From CALUVN01 sp944323595 (GTDB lineage: Bacteria; Cyanobacteriota; Vampirovibrionia; Gastranaerophilales; Gastranaerophilaceae), in contig OZ006972.1 in assembly GCA_963931255.1 (NCBI GenBank), positions 558,001 through 622,000 on the forward strand: a stretch of DNA of 64,000 nucleotides. The letters are read 5' to 3'. Within the stretch, counting starts at the first letter, position 1. Each line of letters opens with the position of its first letter. The position numbers and the translations under genes are program-made. A model generated the notes under the pieces. That model did no database searches. It was not told the DNA's origin and saw nothing but the letters and a program-made list of their open reading frames with translations. Below are positions 9,268 through 18,295 of the stretch, in pieces.

Positions 9268-10182
9268 TCAGTCCTTAAACACGTTATAAAAAACATTTTT
9301 ATCAGTGTTAATTATACGCACCAGATTTTTCGGCAGGTTGGAAAGCATTCCGAAGTAAAGTTGTTTTGACAACTTCGGTGCATTAATATCGTTTGGCTCG
9401 TGCGCATAAGTCCGTTTGAGATTTTTTTCGATTAAATCCACAGGATAGTCCGATACACTTTTAATCACATCCTGCCAGCCGTTTACTGTCACAGTATTGT
9501 TATTAACCAGCCTTAAAAGAGAGCATTTTATAAAAGGGAAATGATGTTTGAGAATAAGTTCTTTCCACTTATAAATAGTCGGATTATCACCGGTTTCTTT
9601 TACGTAAGTAGCGTAATTAAATCCGGCTTCTTTTAACTTTTCGCTTAGCCCTATTTCGTAATTAATAATAATATCATTTTTTTTATGTTCTTCCTGAACA
9701 GAGTTAATAAAATCGACAAATACTTCAGAATTTATTACATTTTTTTTGAAAACCATAAAATAAGATTGCAGATGAGCACGTTTAATCGATTTATACCTGT
9801 CGCCTATTTTAACCAGCCCGTATTTATTTTCACTCATCCCCCAAAAATCGCAATCATTTTCGTTCATTCTTTCAAAAATTTTATCAAGAGGAAACAAAGG
9901 ACCATAGCAGCTGTCATTTACAAAAACAACTTCATCGGTAAGGTTGGTATCAATATATTTGAACCCGCGTTTGTAGGAGCCGAAATCATACTCATTATGG
10001 TCTTCGTCAATAATAAAATTCACATACCCGCGGATTTTGTTTTTTTCATAATCGGAGAGTCTTACGCAGGAAACAAAAATTACACGCAAACAGGATTGCT
10101 TTAGTTCTTTTATGTATCTGATTACGTAATCGTCAATTATAGAATTTTTGTCATAAAAAGCAAATACTGCTGTTCTAATCAT
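9268..10182 (-). CDS. Rhamnan synthesis F (RgpF)-like protein
   Basis: Resembles the RgpF family, putative transferases acting in rhamnose-containing polysaccharide assembly. Typical features are the N-terminal TAVFAFYDKN, the VIFVSCVRLSD segment, NEYDFGSYKRGF, EVVFVNDSCYGPLFPLD and DFWGMSEN. ATG 10182 is preceded by GAGGGGCGAG, a good ribosome site; a longer frame to 10296 has no comparable site and overlaps a dispersed repeat. The 304 residues cover one RgpF domain. Together with the GT2 at 7042 and uppS it suggests surface glycan synthesis, but no full cluster is present here. Confidence 0.8.
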   Translation of the reverse strand: MIRTAVFAFYDKNSIIDDYVIRYIKELKQSCLRVIFVSCVRLSDYEKNKIRGYVNFIIDEDHNEYDFGSYKRGFKYIDTNLTDEVVFVNDSCYGPLFPLDKIFERMNENDCDFWGMSENKYGLVKIGDRYKSIKRAHLQSYFMVFKKNVINSEVFVDFINSVQEEHKKNDIIINYEIGLSEKLKEAGFNYATYVKETGDNPTIYKWKELILKHHFPFIKCSLLRLVNNNTVTVNGWQDVIKSVSDYPVDLIEKNLKRTYAHEPNDINAPKLSKQLYFGMLSNLPKNLVRIINTDKNVFYNVFKD

Positions 10183-10257
10183 CTCGCCCCTCAATAAGAT
10201 TATAGCATAAACGCACGCAAATATTAATATGTCTGACCGCCGGCAAACATAATGTTT

Positions 10258-10327
10258 GGCAAACATGATGTTTGCATCAAGACTACTCCTCAACATTCAA
10301 AAAGTCGCCTGTATTAGGCGTTCAAGA
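10258..10327 (+). repeat. Dispersed intergenic repeat, copy A
   Basis: A ~70 bp unit that begins with the palindrome GCAAACATGATGTTTGC and ends at GTCGCCTGTATTAGGCG plus TTCAAGAA. It aligns along its length with copy B at 11883-11952, and its first half aligns with copy C at 18154-18193. Confidence 0.6.
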
Positions 10328-10440
10328 AGTTTTGAACATCTTTAAAATTGCGGCTTTTGTCGAAATAAAGTTCCCTCACCCCGTCAGATTGACCTCTGTG
10401 GGGGTGAGGTGCAAACCTGATGTTAAGCAAAGAAAACTAT

Positions 10441-10473
10441 ATAAAAAAACACGCCTGGTTTCGGGCAGGCGTG
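10441..10473 (-). terminator. Terminator of the prepilin gene
   Basis: Read on the minus strand, CACGCCTG and CAGGCGTG form an 8 bp stem with an 8-base loop, followed by a run of seven T. It lies 36 bases after the prepilin stop codon. Confidence 0.85.
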
Positions 10474-10508
10474 AAAAAGTTATAACAAAATTTATTTGGT
10501 TATAAGAA

Positions 10509-11195
10509 TTATTTTTTGTACAATACAGCACGACCGGCATCAGTTGCAGGATAAATACCCTGATCATAGAATACAACCGGATAAATATCAGCCGGACTGT
10601 CAACTACACAGTTATCGCCTGAACCTCCAGAACAAACTGTTTCTCTGTTAGGAGCTTTTGTACCGTTAACATCGATAAAACCGCGACAATTAGTATTATC
10701 AGCTGGTTCATCATCTACCATAACTTTACTTTTAGTACAATTTTGAGCGGCACCTTTAAATGTAAACATAATACCGTCATTAAAGAATACAGTATAATTA
10801 CTGCTTTCTGGTGCGTCTACTTGTGTACCTTGAGAATCTACTGTACCTTCTCCTTCACCACGTAAAATAACTTTGTAACCATCAATTGCACCTATTGCAT
10901 TTCTTACAACATTTGTTCTTTTATTCAATAATGTAAATACAGAAAAATCACCTGAGCCTGTACCTGTTGAAGTTGTAGTACCTAAGTCGTAATCATCAAG
11001 AGCTAAGTTCAATACTACAGCTTGAGAAATTACTGATAAAGCTTTTTTGTAAGCTGTCTTGTACTGTGCACCGTTTGTTGCGTTCATCAAAGTCGGCATT
11101 GTCATTGCCGCAACTACCCCGATGATACCCAATGTAATCAATACTTCTGCGAGTGTGAAACCGCTGCGTACCATCTTAAATCCGTTTTTAAACAT
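10509..11195 (-). CDS. Type IV prepilin-like protein
   Basis: Precursor of a pilin or pseudopilin, exported and processed by prepilin peptidase at the inner membrane. A 12-residue basic leader ends in Gly12 and is followed by FTLAEVLITLGIIGVV, with the conserved Glu at position +5 and the usual hydrophobic assembly helix. The mature domain (~216 residues) is rich in Asn, Thr and Asp and has paired cysteines near the C-terminus (CTKSK, NCRGF, CSGGSGDNC) that may form disulfides. ATG 11195 follows GAAAGGATGG. A consensus promoter and a palindromic operator lie upstream, shared with a divergent XRE regulator, so expression is probably repressor-controlled. It stands alone, without pilus assembly genes nearby. 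Confidence 0.88.
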   Translation of the reverse strand: MFKNGFKMVRSGFTLAEVLITLGIIGVVAAMTMPTLMNATNGAQYKTAYKKALSVISQAVVLNLALDDYDLGTTTSTGTGSGDFSVFTLLNKRTNVVRNAIGAIDGYKVILRGEGEGTVDSQGTQVDAPESSNYTVFFNDGIMFTFKGAAQNCTKSKVMVDDEPADNTNCRGFIDVNGTKAPNRETVCSGGSGDNCVVDSPADIYPVVFYDQGIYPATDAGRAVLYKK

Positions 11196-11230
11196 AAAAC
11201 CATCCTTTCAAAAAAATTGTCCACATTACT

Positions 11231-11278
11231 ATTATACGATATTTATATCAATTTGTCAAGTATCTTGATATAAATATC
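11231..11278 (-). promoter_or_regulatory. Prepilin promoter with a 14 bp inverted-repeat operator
   Basis: On the minus strand TTGACA (11259-11254) and TATAAT (11236-11231) are separated by exactly 17 bases, a full consensus sigma-70 promoter for the prepilin gene. Overlapping it are two perfect inverted 14-mers, GATATTTATATCAA at 11238-11251 and TTGATATAAATATC at 11265-11278, 13 bases apart. One arm fills the -10/-35 spacer. The divergent XRE protein is the obvious candidate to bind here. Confidence 0.8.
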
Positions 11279-11330
11279 ATTATTAGTAAATAAACTTATA
11301 GCTACTATAAACAACACAGGTAAGGATATG

Positions 11331-11666
11331 ATGAGTTTAGACAAAAAATTTATCGGCAGACAGATTCGTCTGCGCCGGATGGAACAAAACATATCTCAAG
11401 AAAGATTATCAGAGCTTATTGACATTTCCCCGAGGCATATGTGCACTATAGAAAACGGAAAATCTTTTCCGTCTATTGAAACACTGGTAAAAATAGCTGA
11501 CATTCTGCATCTGGATTTGAATGAATTTTTCAACCTGCCTGAAGTTAAAGACGAAAATCCGCTGAGATTGGAAGTTATGCAGCTTGTGCAAATTTCCGAC
11601 GAAAAAGATTTACAGCTTATAAAAGAAATTATTCGTGCTATTCACAGAAACAGATTTTATAAATAG
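11331..11666 (+). CDS. XRE-family transcriptional regulator
   Basis: Small DNA-binding protein of about 111 residues. An N-terminal Cro/CI-type helix-turn-helix (IGRQIRLRRMEQNISQERLS, then IDISPRHMCTIENGKSFPS) covers residues 8-65. The C-terminal 40 residues form a short helical tail, perhaps for dimerisation. Two ATG codons are adjacent (11328, 11331); AAGG at 11322 is better spaced for the second. It is transcribed away from the prepilin gene, and the gap holds a perfect inverted repeat over the prepilin promoter, so it probably represses that gene and possibly itself. Confidence 0.85.
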   Translation: MSLDKKFIGRQIRLRRMEQNISQERLSELIDISPRHMCTIENGKSFPSIETLVKIADILHLDLNEFFNLPEVKDENPLRLEVMQLVQISDEKDLQLIKEIIRAIHRNRFYK

Positions 11667-12112
11667 GACTTAAATAGATTTCAGCACAAGTTCGGAATGT
11701 CGGATAAAGTCGTACACTGAACGGGCAAGATGCTGAAACAATTCAGGATCTTTGCTTTCCGCAAATCATATATCATCACAAAAAACTCCCCCTACCCCCT
11801 GTCCGAGGTTGCGGGAGGAAAGTTCGGAAACATAGTTTCTGATTACTCGTTTCTTTCGGTCGCATTTTTCTCTTTTATGTTTGACAAACCTGATGTTTGT
11901 ATCAAGACGATTCTTCAAGATAGGAATGTCGCCTGTATTAGATATTCAAAAATCTTTGTATGGCTAATATTATCTTGTCCGGGCAGGCTATTCATATCTT
12001 TATCATTGACACAAATATTTAGTTATGTTAAATTTTTTGTTGCAATAACAACATAATTTCTAATATAATTTTTAATATAAATAATAACCACCACACAGAC
12101 AAGGGAGAGGAA
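11667..12112. other. Gene-free stretch before the efflux operon
   Basis: This 446-base gap contains repeat B (11883-11952), a pyrimidine-rich segment near 11785-11805, and the probable promoter region of the efflux operon. TATAAT is at 12064-12069, and an inverted repeat TGTTG (12038-12042) facing CAACA (12049-12053) could be an operator. An open frame at 11730-12056 overlaps the repeat and lacks a ribosome site, so I do not believe it. Confidence 0.55.
11883..11952 (+). repeat. Dispersed intergenic repeat, copy B
   Basis: Aligns with copy A over about 70 bases without large gaps. Shared blocks are TGATGTTTG, ATCAAGAC and GTCGCCTGTATTAG. The central third differs more. Confidence 0.6.
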
Positions 12113-13288
12113 ATGAAAAAAATAGTTATAATAACTCTGGCTATAATTATAGCTGCAATAGGCTTCCGTTTCGGATTTTCCAAATACAGCCAGAATATGA
12201 AAATAAAACTTGCGATGTCAAAACCAGCACCGGATGTAGTTGCAGAGCCTGTTGAGGAACATTCCATCATCAGAACGTTTGAAGTGCCAGGACGTGTTAC
12301 TTCTAAATATCAGGTCAATGTGCTTGCACGTATCTCAGGCTATCTGGAAAAAAGTTATTTTAAAGAGGGCGACTTTGTCAAAGCAGGACAGACTTTATTT
12401 TTAATTGAACCTACAGAATTTTCCAATGCGGCAAAAGTTGCAAAAGCGAATGTTGATAACATCCACTCCCAGTTAATATATGCGGAAAAACAGCTTGTGA
12501 GAGCATCTGAACTTGTTAAAAAGGATTACATAGCAAAATCACAATATGATAATCTTTTATCACAGCGTGATGCCCTGAAAGCACAGCTTGCATCAGCTCA
12601 GGCAGCTTACGGAGATGCACAGCGCAATCTTGGTTATACAACAGTTAAATCTCCTGTAGACGGAAGAATTGGTATTATAACAGTAACAGTCGGAAACTAT
12701 GTTACCCCGAGTTCAGGACCGCTGACCACTATTTACAGTACCAATCCTATCTACGTAACTTTCCCTCTGGATTCAAATGATTACAATCTGCTTGCAGAAG
12801 CTGACAAGGAAGATAATTCAAACAGAAAAGTAGAACTAACTTTCAACAGCGGGGAAAAATATGACCTGACCGGCGTTCAGGATTTCCACGATAACAAAAT
12901 TGACCAGTCTACAGGTACAGTTACAATGAGGGCTACTTTCCAGAACCCGAATAACCAGCTTTTACACGGTGAATTTGTTACTATAAAATTATTCTCTAAC
13001 AGACCTGTAAATGTTCCTGTCGTTCACCAGACAGCTGTTCAGGAAAATCAGGCAGGCAAATATGTCTATAAACTTGATGAAAACGACATTCCTGAACTTG
13101 TGTACATCAAAACAGGCGAGCAGGACGGAGAATTCTGGGTTGTAAACAGCGGACTAAAAGCAGGCGATATGGTTATTACAGACGGTCTGCAAAAAGTAAC
13201 TCCGGGTAAACCTGTTACTCTCAAAACAAAAGAAGAAATGGCAAAAATTAAGAACAAAGCAAATAATACAGAAAAAAAGGATAAATAA
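12113..13288 (+). CDS. RND efflux periplasmic adaptor (membrane fusion protein)
   Basis: Periplasmic adaptor linking an RND pump to a TolC-type channel. An N-terminal membrane anchor (KKIVIITLAIIIAAIGF) is followed by a lipoyl/barrel-sandwich part (GYLEKSYFKEGDFVKAGQ), a long alpha-helical hairpin of about residues 100-165, the matching lipoyl half (GRIGIITVTVGNYVTPS) and beta-barrel domains. The C-terminus is Lys-rich. At 391 residues it matches AcrA/MexA. ATG 12113 follows GGGAGAGG. It is the first gene of the operon; the pump gene begins 3 bases after its stop. Confidence 0.93.
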   Translation: MKKIVIITLAIIIAAIGFRFGFSKYSQNMKIKLAMSKPAPDVVAEPVEEHSIIRTFEVPGRVTSKYQVNVLARISGYLEKSYFKEGDFVKAGQTLFLIEPTEFSNAAKVAKANVDNIHSQLIYAEKQLVRASELVKKDYIAKSQYDNLLSQRDALKAQLASAQAAYGDAQRNLGYTTVKSPVDGRIGIITVTVGNYVTPSSGPLTTIYSTNPIYVTFPLDSNDYNLLAEADKEDNSNRKVELTFNSGEKYDLTGVQDFHDNKIDQSTGTVTMRATFQNPNNQLLHGEFVTIKLFSNRPVNVPVVHQTAVQENQAGKYVYKLDENDIPELVYIKTGEQDGEFWVVNSGLKAGDMVITDGLQKVTPGKPVTLKTKEEMAKIKNKANNTEKKDK

Positions 13289-13291
13289 TAA

Positions 13292-16200
13292 ATGGCAGGG
13301 AACTTATTTATAAACAAACCGAAACTTGCAATCGTCATCTCGCTTGTAATTATGCTGGCGGGAATGTTGATGATTAGCAGCTTACCGCTTGAAGAATACC
13401 CCTCAATTACCCCTCCTCAGGTTGTAGTGTCTGCAACTTATGCCGGAGCCAGCTCCGACGTAGTTGAATCCACTGTTGCGGCACCGGTTGAAGCACAGTT
13501 AAACGGGGTTGAAGATATGATTTATATGTCATCAACATCCCAGAACGGTTCTTATAAGTTAACCCTCTATTTTGATATAGGTTCTGATCCGGATATGGCG
13601 GTAGTAAACGTTCAAAACCAGCTGCAGCTGGTTACTCCGAGGCTTCCGGAAGATGTAAGGCGTTACGGTTTGACGGTTAGAAAAACCACCGGCGGGCCGG
13701 GGCTGATGATGATTTCCGTAAACTCACCGAGCGGAACTTATGACAACCTGTTCATTGCAAACTACGCATCTATTTATATTAAAGATGAACTTGCACGTAT
13801 TAAAGGTGTCGGTCAGGTTCAGGTATTCGGATCTTCCGATTATTCTATGAGAATATGGCTTGATGCCACAAAAATGGCAAACCTCGGAATTTCCGTAAGC
13901 GAAGTCAGCGCTGCCGTTCAAAATCAAAACACTCAGGCTCCTGCAGGGGATTTAGGTGTTGAACCGATGAAAGAAAAACAGTTAATAAAACTTACAATGA
14001 GAACACGCGGAAGGCTTGAAGATGTAAGCGAATTTGAAAATATTGTAGTACGTTCAAAACCTGACGGTTCACAGATTAAATTAAAAGATATAGCAAGAGT
14101 GGAACTCGGTGCTGAAAGTTATTCTTATTTTTCACGTATCGGGGGTAAAAACTCCGCAATTATCTCTGTCAGCCAGCTGCCGGAAGCTAACGCCGTTGAC
14201 CTTTCAAATAAAATACAGAAAAAAATGAAAGAATTAAGCAAAGGTTTTCCGCAGGGGATTGAATACAAAATCCAGCGTGACGAAACAGACTTTGTACGTG
14301 AATCTATCAAAGAAGTTATCAATGCAATCGGTCTGGCAATTGTACTTGTAGGTATTGTAACCTATATGTTCCTTGGAAGCGGACGTGCTGCATTGATTCC
14401 GTTTTGCGCAATTCCTGTGTCATTAATCGGGGTATTCATTTTTATGAATATCTTAGGATTTTCTATAAATCTGTTGATTTTATTCGGGCTTGTACTTGCT
14501 GTAGGTCTGGTAGTAGACGATGCGATTGTTGTATTAGAAAACACCCAGCGGCACATTCAAGAGGGAAAATCCCCTAAAGAAGCTACCGAAGTTACAATGG
14601 AAGAAGTTTTTGGTGCTGTTATGGCAACTTCTCTTGTATTGATGGCTGTATTTGTACCTGTATCTTTTATGTCAGGGATTACAGGCCAGATGTTCAGACA
14701 GTTTGCACTTTGTATTGCCTCATCCATCGGACTTTCAACACTTGTAGCACTGACTCTTGCACCTGCGCTATGCGCAATGATTTTGAAACCTGGTTCTGAA
14801 AAAGCGGACTTTAAATTCATTCAGGCTTTTGACGACTGGTTCAACAGTGTAAGAGATAAATATCTTGCCGGAGCGTCAATATTTATTAACTCCGCAAAGA
14901 TAACTCTTTTAACATTCTTCGGCATAGTCCTATTTGTACTTTTAATGTTCAAAATGATACCTACGGGATTTTTGCCGACAGAAGATAAAGGTGCTGTATT
15001 TACACAAATTCAACTTCCTGACGGTTCATCAGCATCAAGAACAGATGATGTCGCAAAAGAAATTGAAGACCGCCTGATGAGCATCCCCGGTGTTGCAAAT
15101 ACTATTACACTCGTAGGCTATTCAGGTGAAAACACGGCGCTCATAGTATCCGAACTTGACGAATGGTCACACCGTAAGAAAAAAGAATTACAGATGGAAT
15201 ACATTTTGAAAAAAATTCAAAATGATTTTTCAACCTATCCGTCAGCAACAATAGCATCATTCGCACCGCCGTCAATTTCAGGTCTTGGTATGTTCGGTGG
15301 CTTTGAATATCAACTTCTGGATAAAGGTAACAGGAATGCTCAGGAACTTTATGACGAAGCAATAAAACTTATGACTGCAGCAAACAAAAATCCTGATTTT
15401 TCTATGGTTTATACTTCATATAGTGCCAATCTGCCACAATTACTTCTGAATATTGATGTAAGCAAGGCTATGGCGCAAGGAGTTGCAATTTCAGAAATTT
15501 ACAGTGCACTTGCAGGCTATTTCGGGAAATCCTATATAAACGACTTTAACAAATACGGTCGTGTTTACCGTGTATATATGCAGTCAGAATCTGATTTCCG
15601 TGCAAGACCGGGCGATATAGACAAAATTTATATTAAAAACAATGCGGGCACAATGGTTCCGCTGTCGGCAGTAATAAAAATCGACAATATTGTAGGTCCT
15701 TACACAAGAACAAGATTTAACATGTATCCGGCAATCACGATTAACGGAATGGCAGCGCAGGGCGTAAGTTCCGGTCAGGCAATGGCGTCTATGGAAAAAC
15801 TTTCTGATGAAGTTCTGCCTAAAGATATGGGCTATGCATGGTCAGGAAGTTCGCTGCAGGAACATGAATCTCAAGGACAAATCGGGCCTATCCTTGCAAT
15901 GTCACTGGTTTTCATATACTTATTCCTTGTAGGATTATATGAAAGCTGGATGTTGCCTATCGCGGTATTATTGATTTCTCCGATAGCACTTGTAGGAGCG
16001 TTGTTCTTCCAATACGTTTCAGGATATTCTCTTGACCTTTATTCACAAATCGGGCTTGTAATGTTAATTGGTTTAAGTACAAAACAGGCAATTTTGATTA
16101 TTGAATTTGCCAAGGATGCCCATGAGGCCGGAATGCCGATAAGAGATGCCGCATTACAAGCCGCAAAACTCCGTTTCAGAGCGGTTATGATGACAAACAT

Positions 16201-16411
16201 TGCATTCATCTTAGGATTGCTGCCTCTGGTATTTGCAGAGGGTGCAGGCGCAGCAAGCAGACACTCCGTAGGTATGACGGTATTTGGCGGAATGATGGCA
16301 GTTGCATTCATCGGTACTTTCCTCGTTCCTGCGTTCTATGTAATGGTTGAGGAAATGAAACTCAATATCGCTCATAAAGCTCATAACATGCATTTAAAAG
16401 GTGGAAAATAA
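13292..16411 (+). CDS. RND efflux pump, AcrB/MexB (HAE1) type
   Basis: Proton-driven inner-membrane trimer that exports drugs and other amphiphiles across both membranes. The 1,039-residue length is standard. An N-terminal transmembrane helix (LAIVISLVIMLAGMLMI) is followed by the first porter domain, the TM4 relay motif GLVVDDAIVVLENTQ with the paired Asp residues, FMSGITGQMFRQFA, a second porter domain, and TM10 with STKQAILIIEFAKD containing the relay lysine. Substrates cannot be deduced. It lies between the adaptor and the TolC-like gene with gaps of 3 and 2 bases. Confidence 0.96.
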   Translation: MAGNLFINKPKLAIVISLVIMLAGMLMISSLPLEEYPSITPPQVVVSATYAGASSDVVESTVAAPVEAQLNGVEDMIYMSSTSQNGSYKLTLYFDIGSDPDMAVVNVQNQLQLVTPRLPEDVRRYGLTVRKTTGGPGLMMISVNSPSGTYDNLFIANYASIYIKDELARIKGVGQVQVFGSSDYSMRIWLDATKMANLGISVSEVSAAVQNQNTQAPAGDLGVEPMKEKQLIKLTMRTRGRLEDVSEFENIVVRSKPDGSQIKLKDIARVELGAESYSYFSRIGGKNSAIISVSQLPEANAVDLSNKIQKKMKELSKGFPQGIEYKIQRDETDFVRESIKEVINAIGLAIVLVGIVTYMFLGSGRAALIPFCAIPVSLIGVFIFMNILGFSINLLILFGLVLAVGLVVDDAIVVLENTQRHIQEGKSPKEATEVTMEEVFGAVMATSLVLMAVFVPVSFMSGITGQMFRQFALCIASSIGLSTLVALTLAPALCAMILKPGSEKADFKFIQAFDDWFNSVRDKYLAGASIFINSAKITLLTFFGIVLFVLLMFKMIPTGFLPTEDKGAVFTQIQLPDGSSASRTDDVAKEIEDRLMSIPGVANTITLVGYSGENTALIVSELDEWSHRKKKELQMEYILKKIQNDFSTYPSATIASFAPPSISGLGMFGGFEYQLLDKGNRNAQELYDEAIKLMTAANKNPDFSMVYTSYSANLPQLLLNIDVSKAMAQGVAISEIYSALAGYFGKSYINDFNKYGRVYRVYMQSESDFRARPGDIDKIYIKNNAGTMVPLSAVIKIDNIVGPYTRTRFNMYPAITINGMAAQGVSSGQAMASMEKLSDEVLPKDMGYAWSGSSLQEHESQGQIGPILAMSLVFIYLFLVGLYESWMLPIAVLLISPIALVGALFFQYVSGYSLDLYSQIGLVMLIGLSTKQAILIIEFAKDAHEAGMPIRDAALQAAKLRFRAVMMTNIAFILGLLPLVFAEGAGAASRHSVGMTVFGGMMAVAFIGTFLVPAFYVMVEEMKLNIAHKAHNMHLKGGK

Positions 16412-16413
16412 AC

Positions 16414-17874
16414 ATGCTGAAAAGAATACTTCTCACAAGTTTAATAATAGGAATAAGCGCAATGCCGGTTTTATCGGAAGAAGAACTGGTTCAACCCTTG
16501 ATTAAAGAGGAAATCGGAAATAAGATAATTGAATCAGAATATCCGGTATCAGAAGAAGTGCTTCCTAATAAAACAACGGATGCAGACTTTGTAATTCAGG
16601 GTTCTGTTGAAAAAAATATCGACATGACATTAGACAAATGTCTTGAAATTGCATTAGGAAATAATCCGCAGATTAATGCTGCATTTCAGGATATACTTGC
16701 ATCTGATGCAAGAATTAAACAGGTTTGGGCAAATTATTTTCCTCAAATCAGCTGGCAAACAGGTTATACAAAAATTAAACAGCTGCAATTGTCAGATGCA
16801 TTGGGCAGAAATTTGACTTTTAACTATTATCTTCTCGGACAGGTTACATTACAGCAAATGCTTTACGACTTTGGGGTTACCCAAAATCAGGCAACCATCA
16901 GAAAACTGGATTACGAAGCCTACAAATCTTCTCTGGAAGCAGTCGTAAATGATGTAATTTATCAGACAAAAGATGCTTATTATGCATTACTTTATGCATT
17001 TGAAAGCAAAAAAGTTGCGCAGGACACAGTAGACAAATTTAACCTGTTTTATGAGCAGGCAAAAGCGTTCTACGAAATAGGAATGAACCCGAAAGTTGAC
17101 GTAACTATTGCGGAAACAAATTTGAGTAATGCAAAATTACAGCTTATACAGGCGGATAATGCAGTGAATCTTGCCGTTGCAAAATTGAACAATATAATGG
17201 GCGTACCGTTTATAGATAAATACAACGTGGAGGAACGGCTTGTTTATCACCCTGTAAATATAACTTTTAATCAGGCAATAGACATTGCGCGCGAAGCCAG
17301 ACCTGAACTTAAACAGGCGGAATTGAAAGTTGAAAGTGCAAACCAGACACTGAAACTTGCAAAAAAATCCTACTTCCCGACCATATCATTTGAAGGTCAA
17401 TACATGCGCGGCGGTAAGAGCTGGAACAGCAACTACGGTTACAACATCGGCGGATATCTGAATTTCCCGACAATTAACGGAATGCAGATAAGAAATGAGA
17501 TTAAAGAAGCCAGATATCTTTATGACAAAGAGCTTGCCAATGCAGCAAACACACAGAACCAGATATTTTTAGAAATCCAAAATGCATATCTGACACTTGA
17601 AGAAAAAAGAAGCCAGATGCCGGTAGCTATGCTTCAGGTAAAACAATCAAAAGAAAATTACGAATTGTCTTACGGCAGATACAGAGTCGGGGAAGCCAGT
17701 CCTACAGAGTTAAAAGATGCTCAAATTCTGTACCAGCAGGCACAATTAAGTTACTACAATGCGCTGTACCAGTACAATTCCGCAAAAGCTTCACTTGAAA
17801 AAGCGATAGGCAAGAACATAAATTTTGAGGATGCAGAAATCATTGAACTGGACAAAACTGCTCAGCATCCATAA
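16414..17874 (+). CDS. TolC-family outer membrane efflux protein
   Basis: Outer-membrane channel that completes the tripartite pump. A signal peptide is visible (MLKRILLTSLIIGISAMPVLS). Two repeats of the outer membrane efflux domain follow, beginning with MTLDKCLEIALGNNPQINAA near residue 72 and with ITFNQAIDIAREARPELKQA near residue 285. Long Ala/Gln/Lys-rich helices include VGEASPTELKDAQILYQQA near the end. An N-terminal acidic linker of about 45 residues precedes the first repeat. ATG 16414 is 2 bases after the pump stop, so the three genes form one operon. Its presence shows that the organism has an outer membrane. Confidence 0.93.
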   Translation: MLKRILLTSLIIGISAMPVLSEEELVQPLIKEEIGNKIIESEYPVSEEVLPNKTTDADFVIQGSVEKNIDMTLDKCLEIALGNNPQINAAFQDILASDARIKQVWANYFPQISWQTGYTKIKQLQLSDALGRNLTFNYYLLGQVTLQQMLYDFGVTQNQATIRKLDYEAYKSSLEAVVNDVIYQTKDAYYALLYAFESKKVAQDTVDKFNLFYEQAKAFYEIGMNPKVDVTIAETNLSNAKLQLIQADNAVNLAVAKLNNIMGVPFIDKYNVEERLVYHPVNITFNQAIDIAREARPELKQAELKVESANQTLKLAKKSYFPTISFEGQYMRGGKSWNSNYGYNIGGYLNFPTINGMQIRNEIKEARYLYDKELANAANTQNQIFLEIQNAYLTLEEKRSQMPVAMLQVKQSKENYELSYGRYRVGEASPTELKDAQILYQQAQLSYYNALYQYNSAKASLEKAIGKNINFEDAEIIELDKTAQHP

Positions 17875-17883
17875 CATTCTTTT

Positions 17884-17996
17884 AGAGTCGATAAGTGAAT
17901 GTGTTAATAGGGGAATAAGTTCTTTTATAAAATCAGGCTCTGCGAGAATTTTACTATGACTGATTTATAAAAGAAATTATTCGCTTATTGAATATT
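17884..17996 (-). repeat. Imperfect palindromic intergenic element M1
   Basis: Starts with AGAGTCGATAAGTGAAT and contains an inner inverted repeat (CTTTTATAAAATCAG facing CTGATTTATAAAAG). Its reverse complement aligns with M2 at 37725-37831 through ATAAATCAGT, TAGTAAAATT and GAACTTATTC. About 110 bp, AT-rich and non-coding; it may be a MITE- or REP-like element. Confidence 0.6.
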
Positions 17997-18153
17997 TCCC
18001 CGCCCCTCGAGGGAGGGGATGTTTTTGCCGAAAACTTGTTTTCGTGCAAAAACAGGGGAGGGGCACACGCCCGCGGCGTCTCTATTTTTTGTCGGATTCG
18101 TAAATCCGACCTACATTGCTATGCACTAATGATGCAGAAAAATATAGTTGATT

Positions 18154-18193
18154 GAAACATCATGTTTGCATCAGGATGACACCTCAACATTGG
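18154..18193 (+). repeat. Dispersed intergenic repeat, partial copy C
   Basis: Shares ACATCATGTTTGCATCA and CCTCAACATT with copy A, but lacks the second half of the unit. Confidence 0.45.
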
Positions 18194-18295
18194 AAATTTA
18201 TTCCCTCGCCCCATGGGGGAGAGAGGGGATAAACGGTTTTGACTAAAGCCGGTACTTTAAAGATGTTTAAAAACTCTTGAACATTACAACTATAT

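Larger units (their letters stand above)
10183..10508. other. Gene-free stretch between rgpF-like gene and prepilin gene
   Basis: This 326-base gap holds dispersed repeat A, a GC-rich imperfect palindrome (10371-10411, CCCTCACCCC facing GGGGGTGAGG around CGTCAGATTGACCTC) that recurs in part at 37852-37877, and the prepilin terminator. I see no convincing coding frame. Confidence 0.6.
17875..18295. other. Gene-free stretch between efflux and export operons
   Basis: This 421-base gap between convergent operons holds the ~110 bp palindromic element M1 (17884-17996), a GC-rich hairpin region (18002-18065), a small perfect hairpin GTCGGATT/AATCCGAC (18096-18115) and partial repeat C. It looks like an accumulation of dispersed palindromes rather than coding DNA. 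Confidence 0.6.

Noticed and set aside
10272..10505. Open frame of 77 codons
   Set aside because: It overlaps repeat A, a GC-rich palindrome and the prepilin terminator, so it is a chance frame.
11730..12056. Open frame of 108 codons
   Set aside because: It runs across dispersed repeat B and low-complexity DNA, has no ribosome site and gives an implausible protein.
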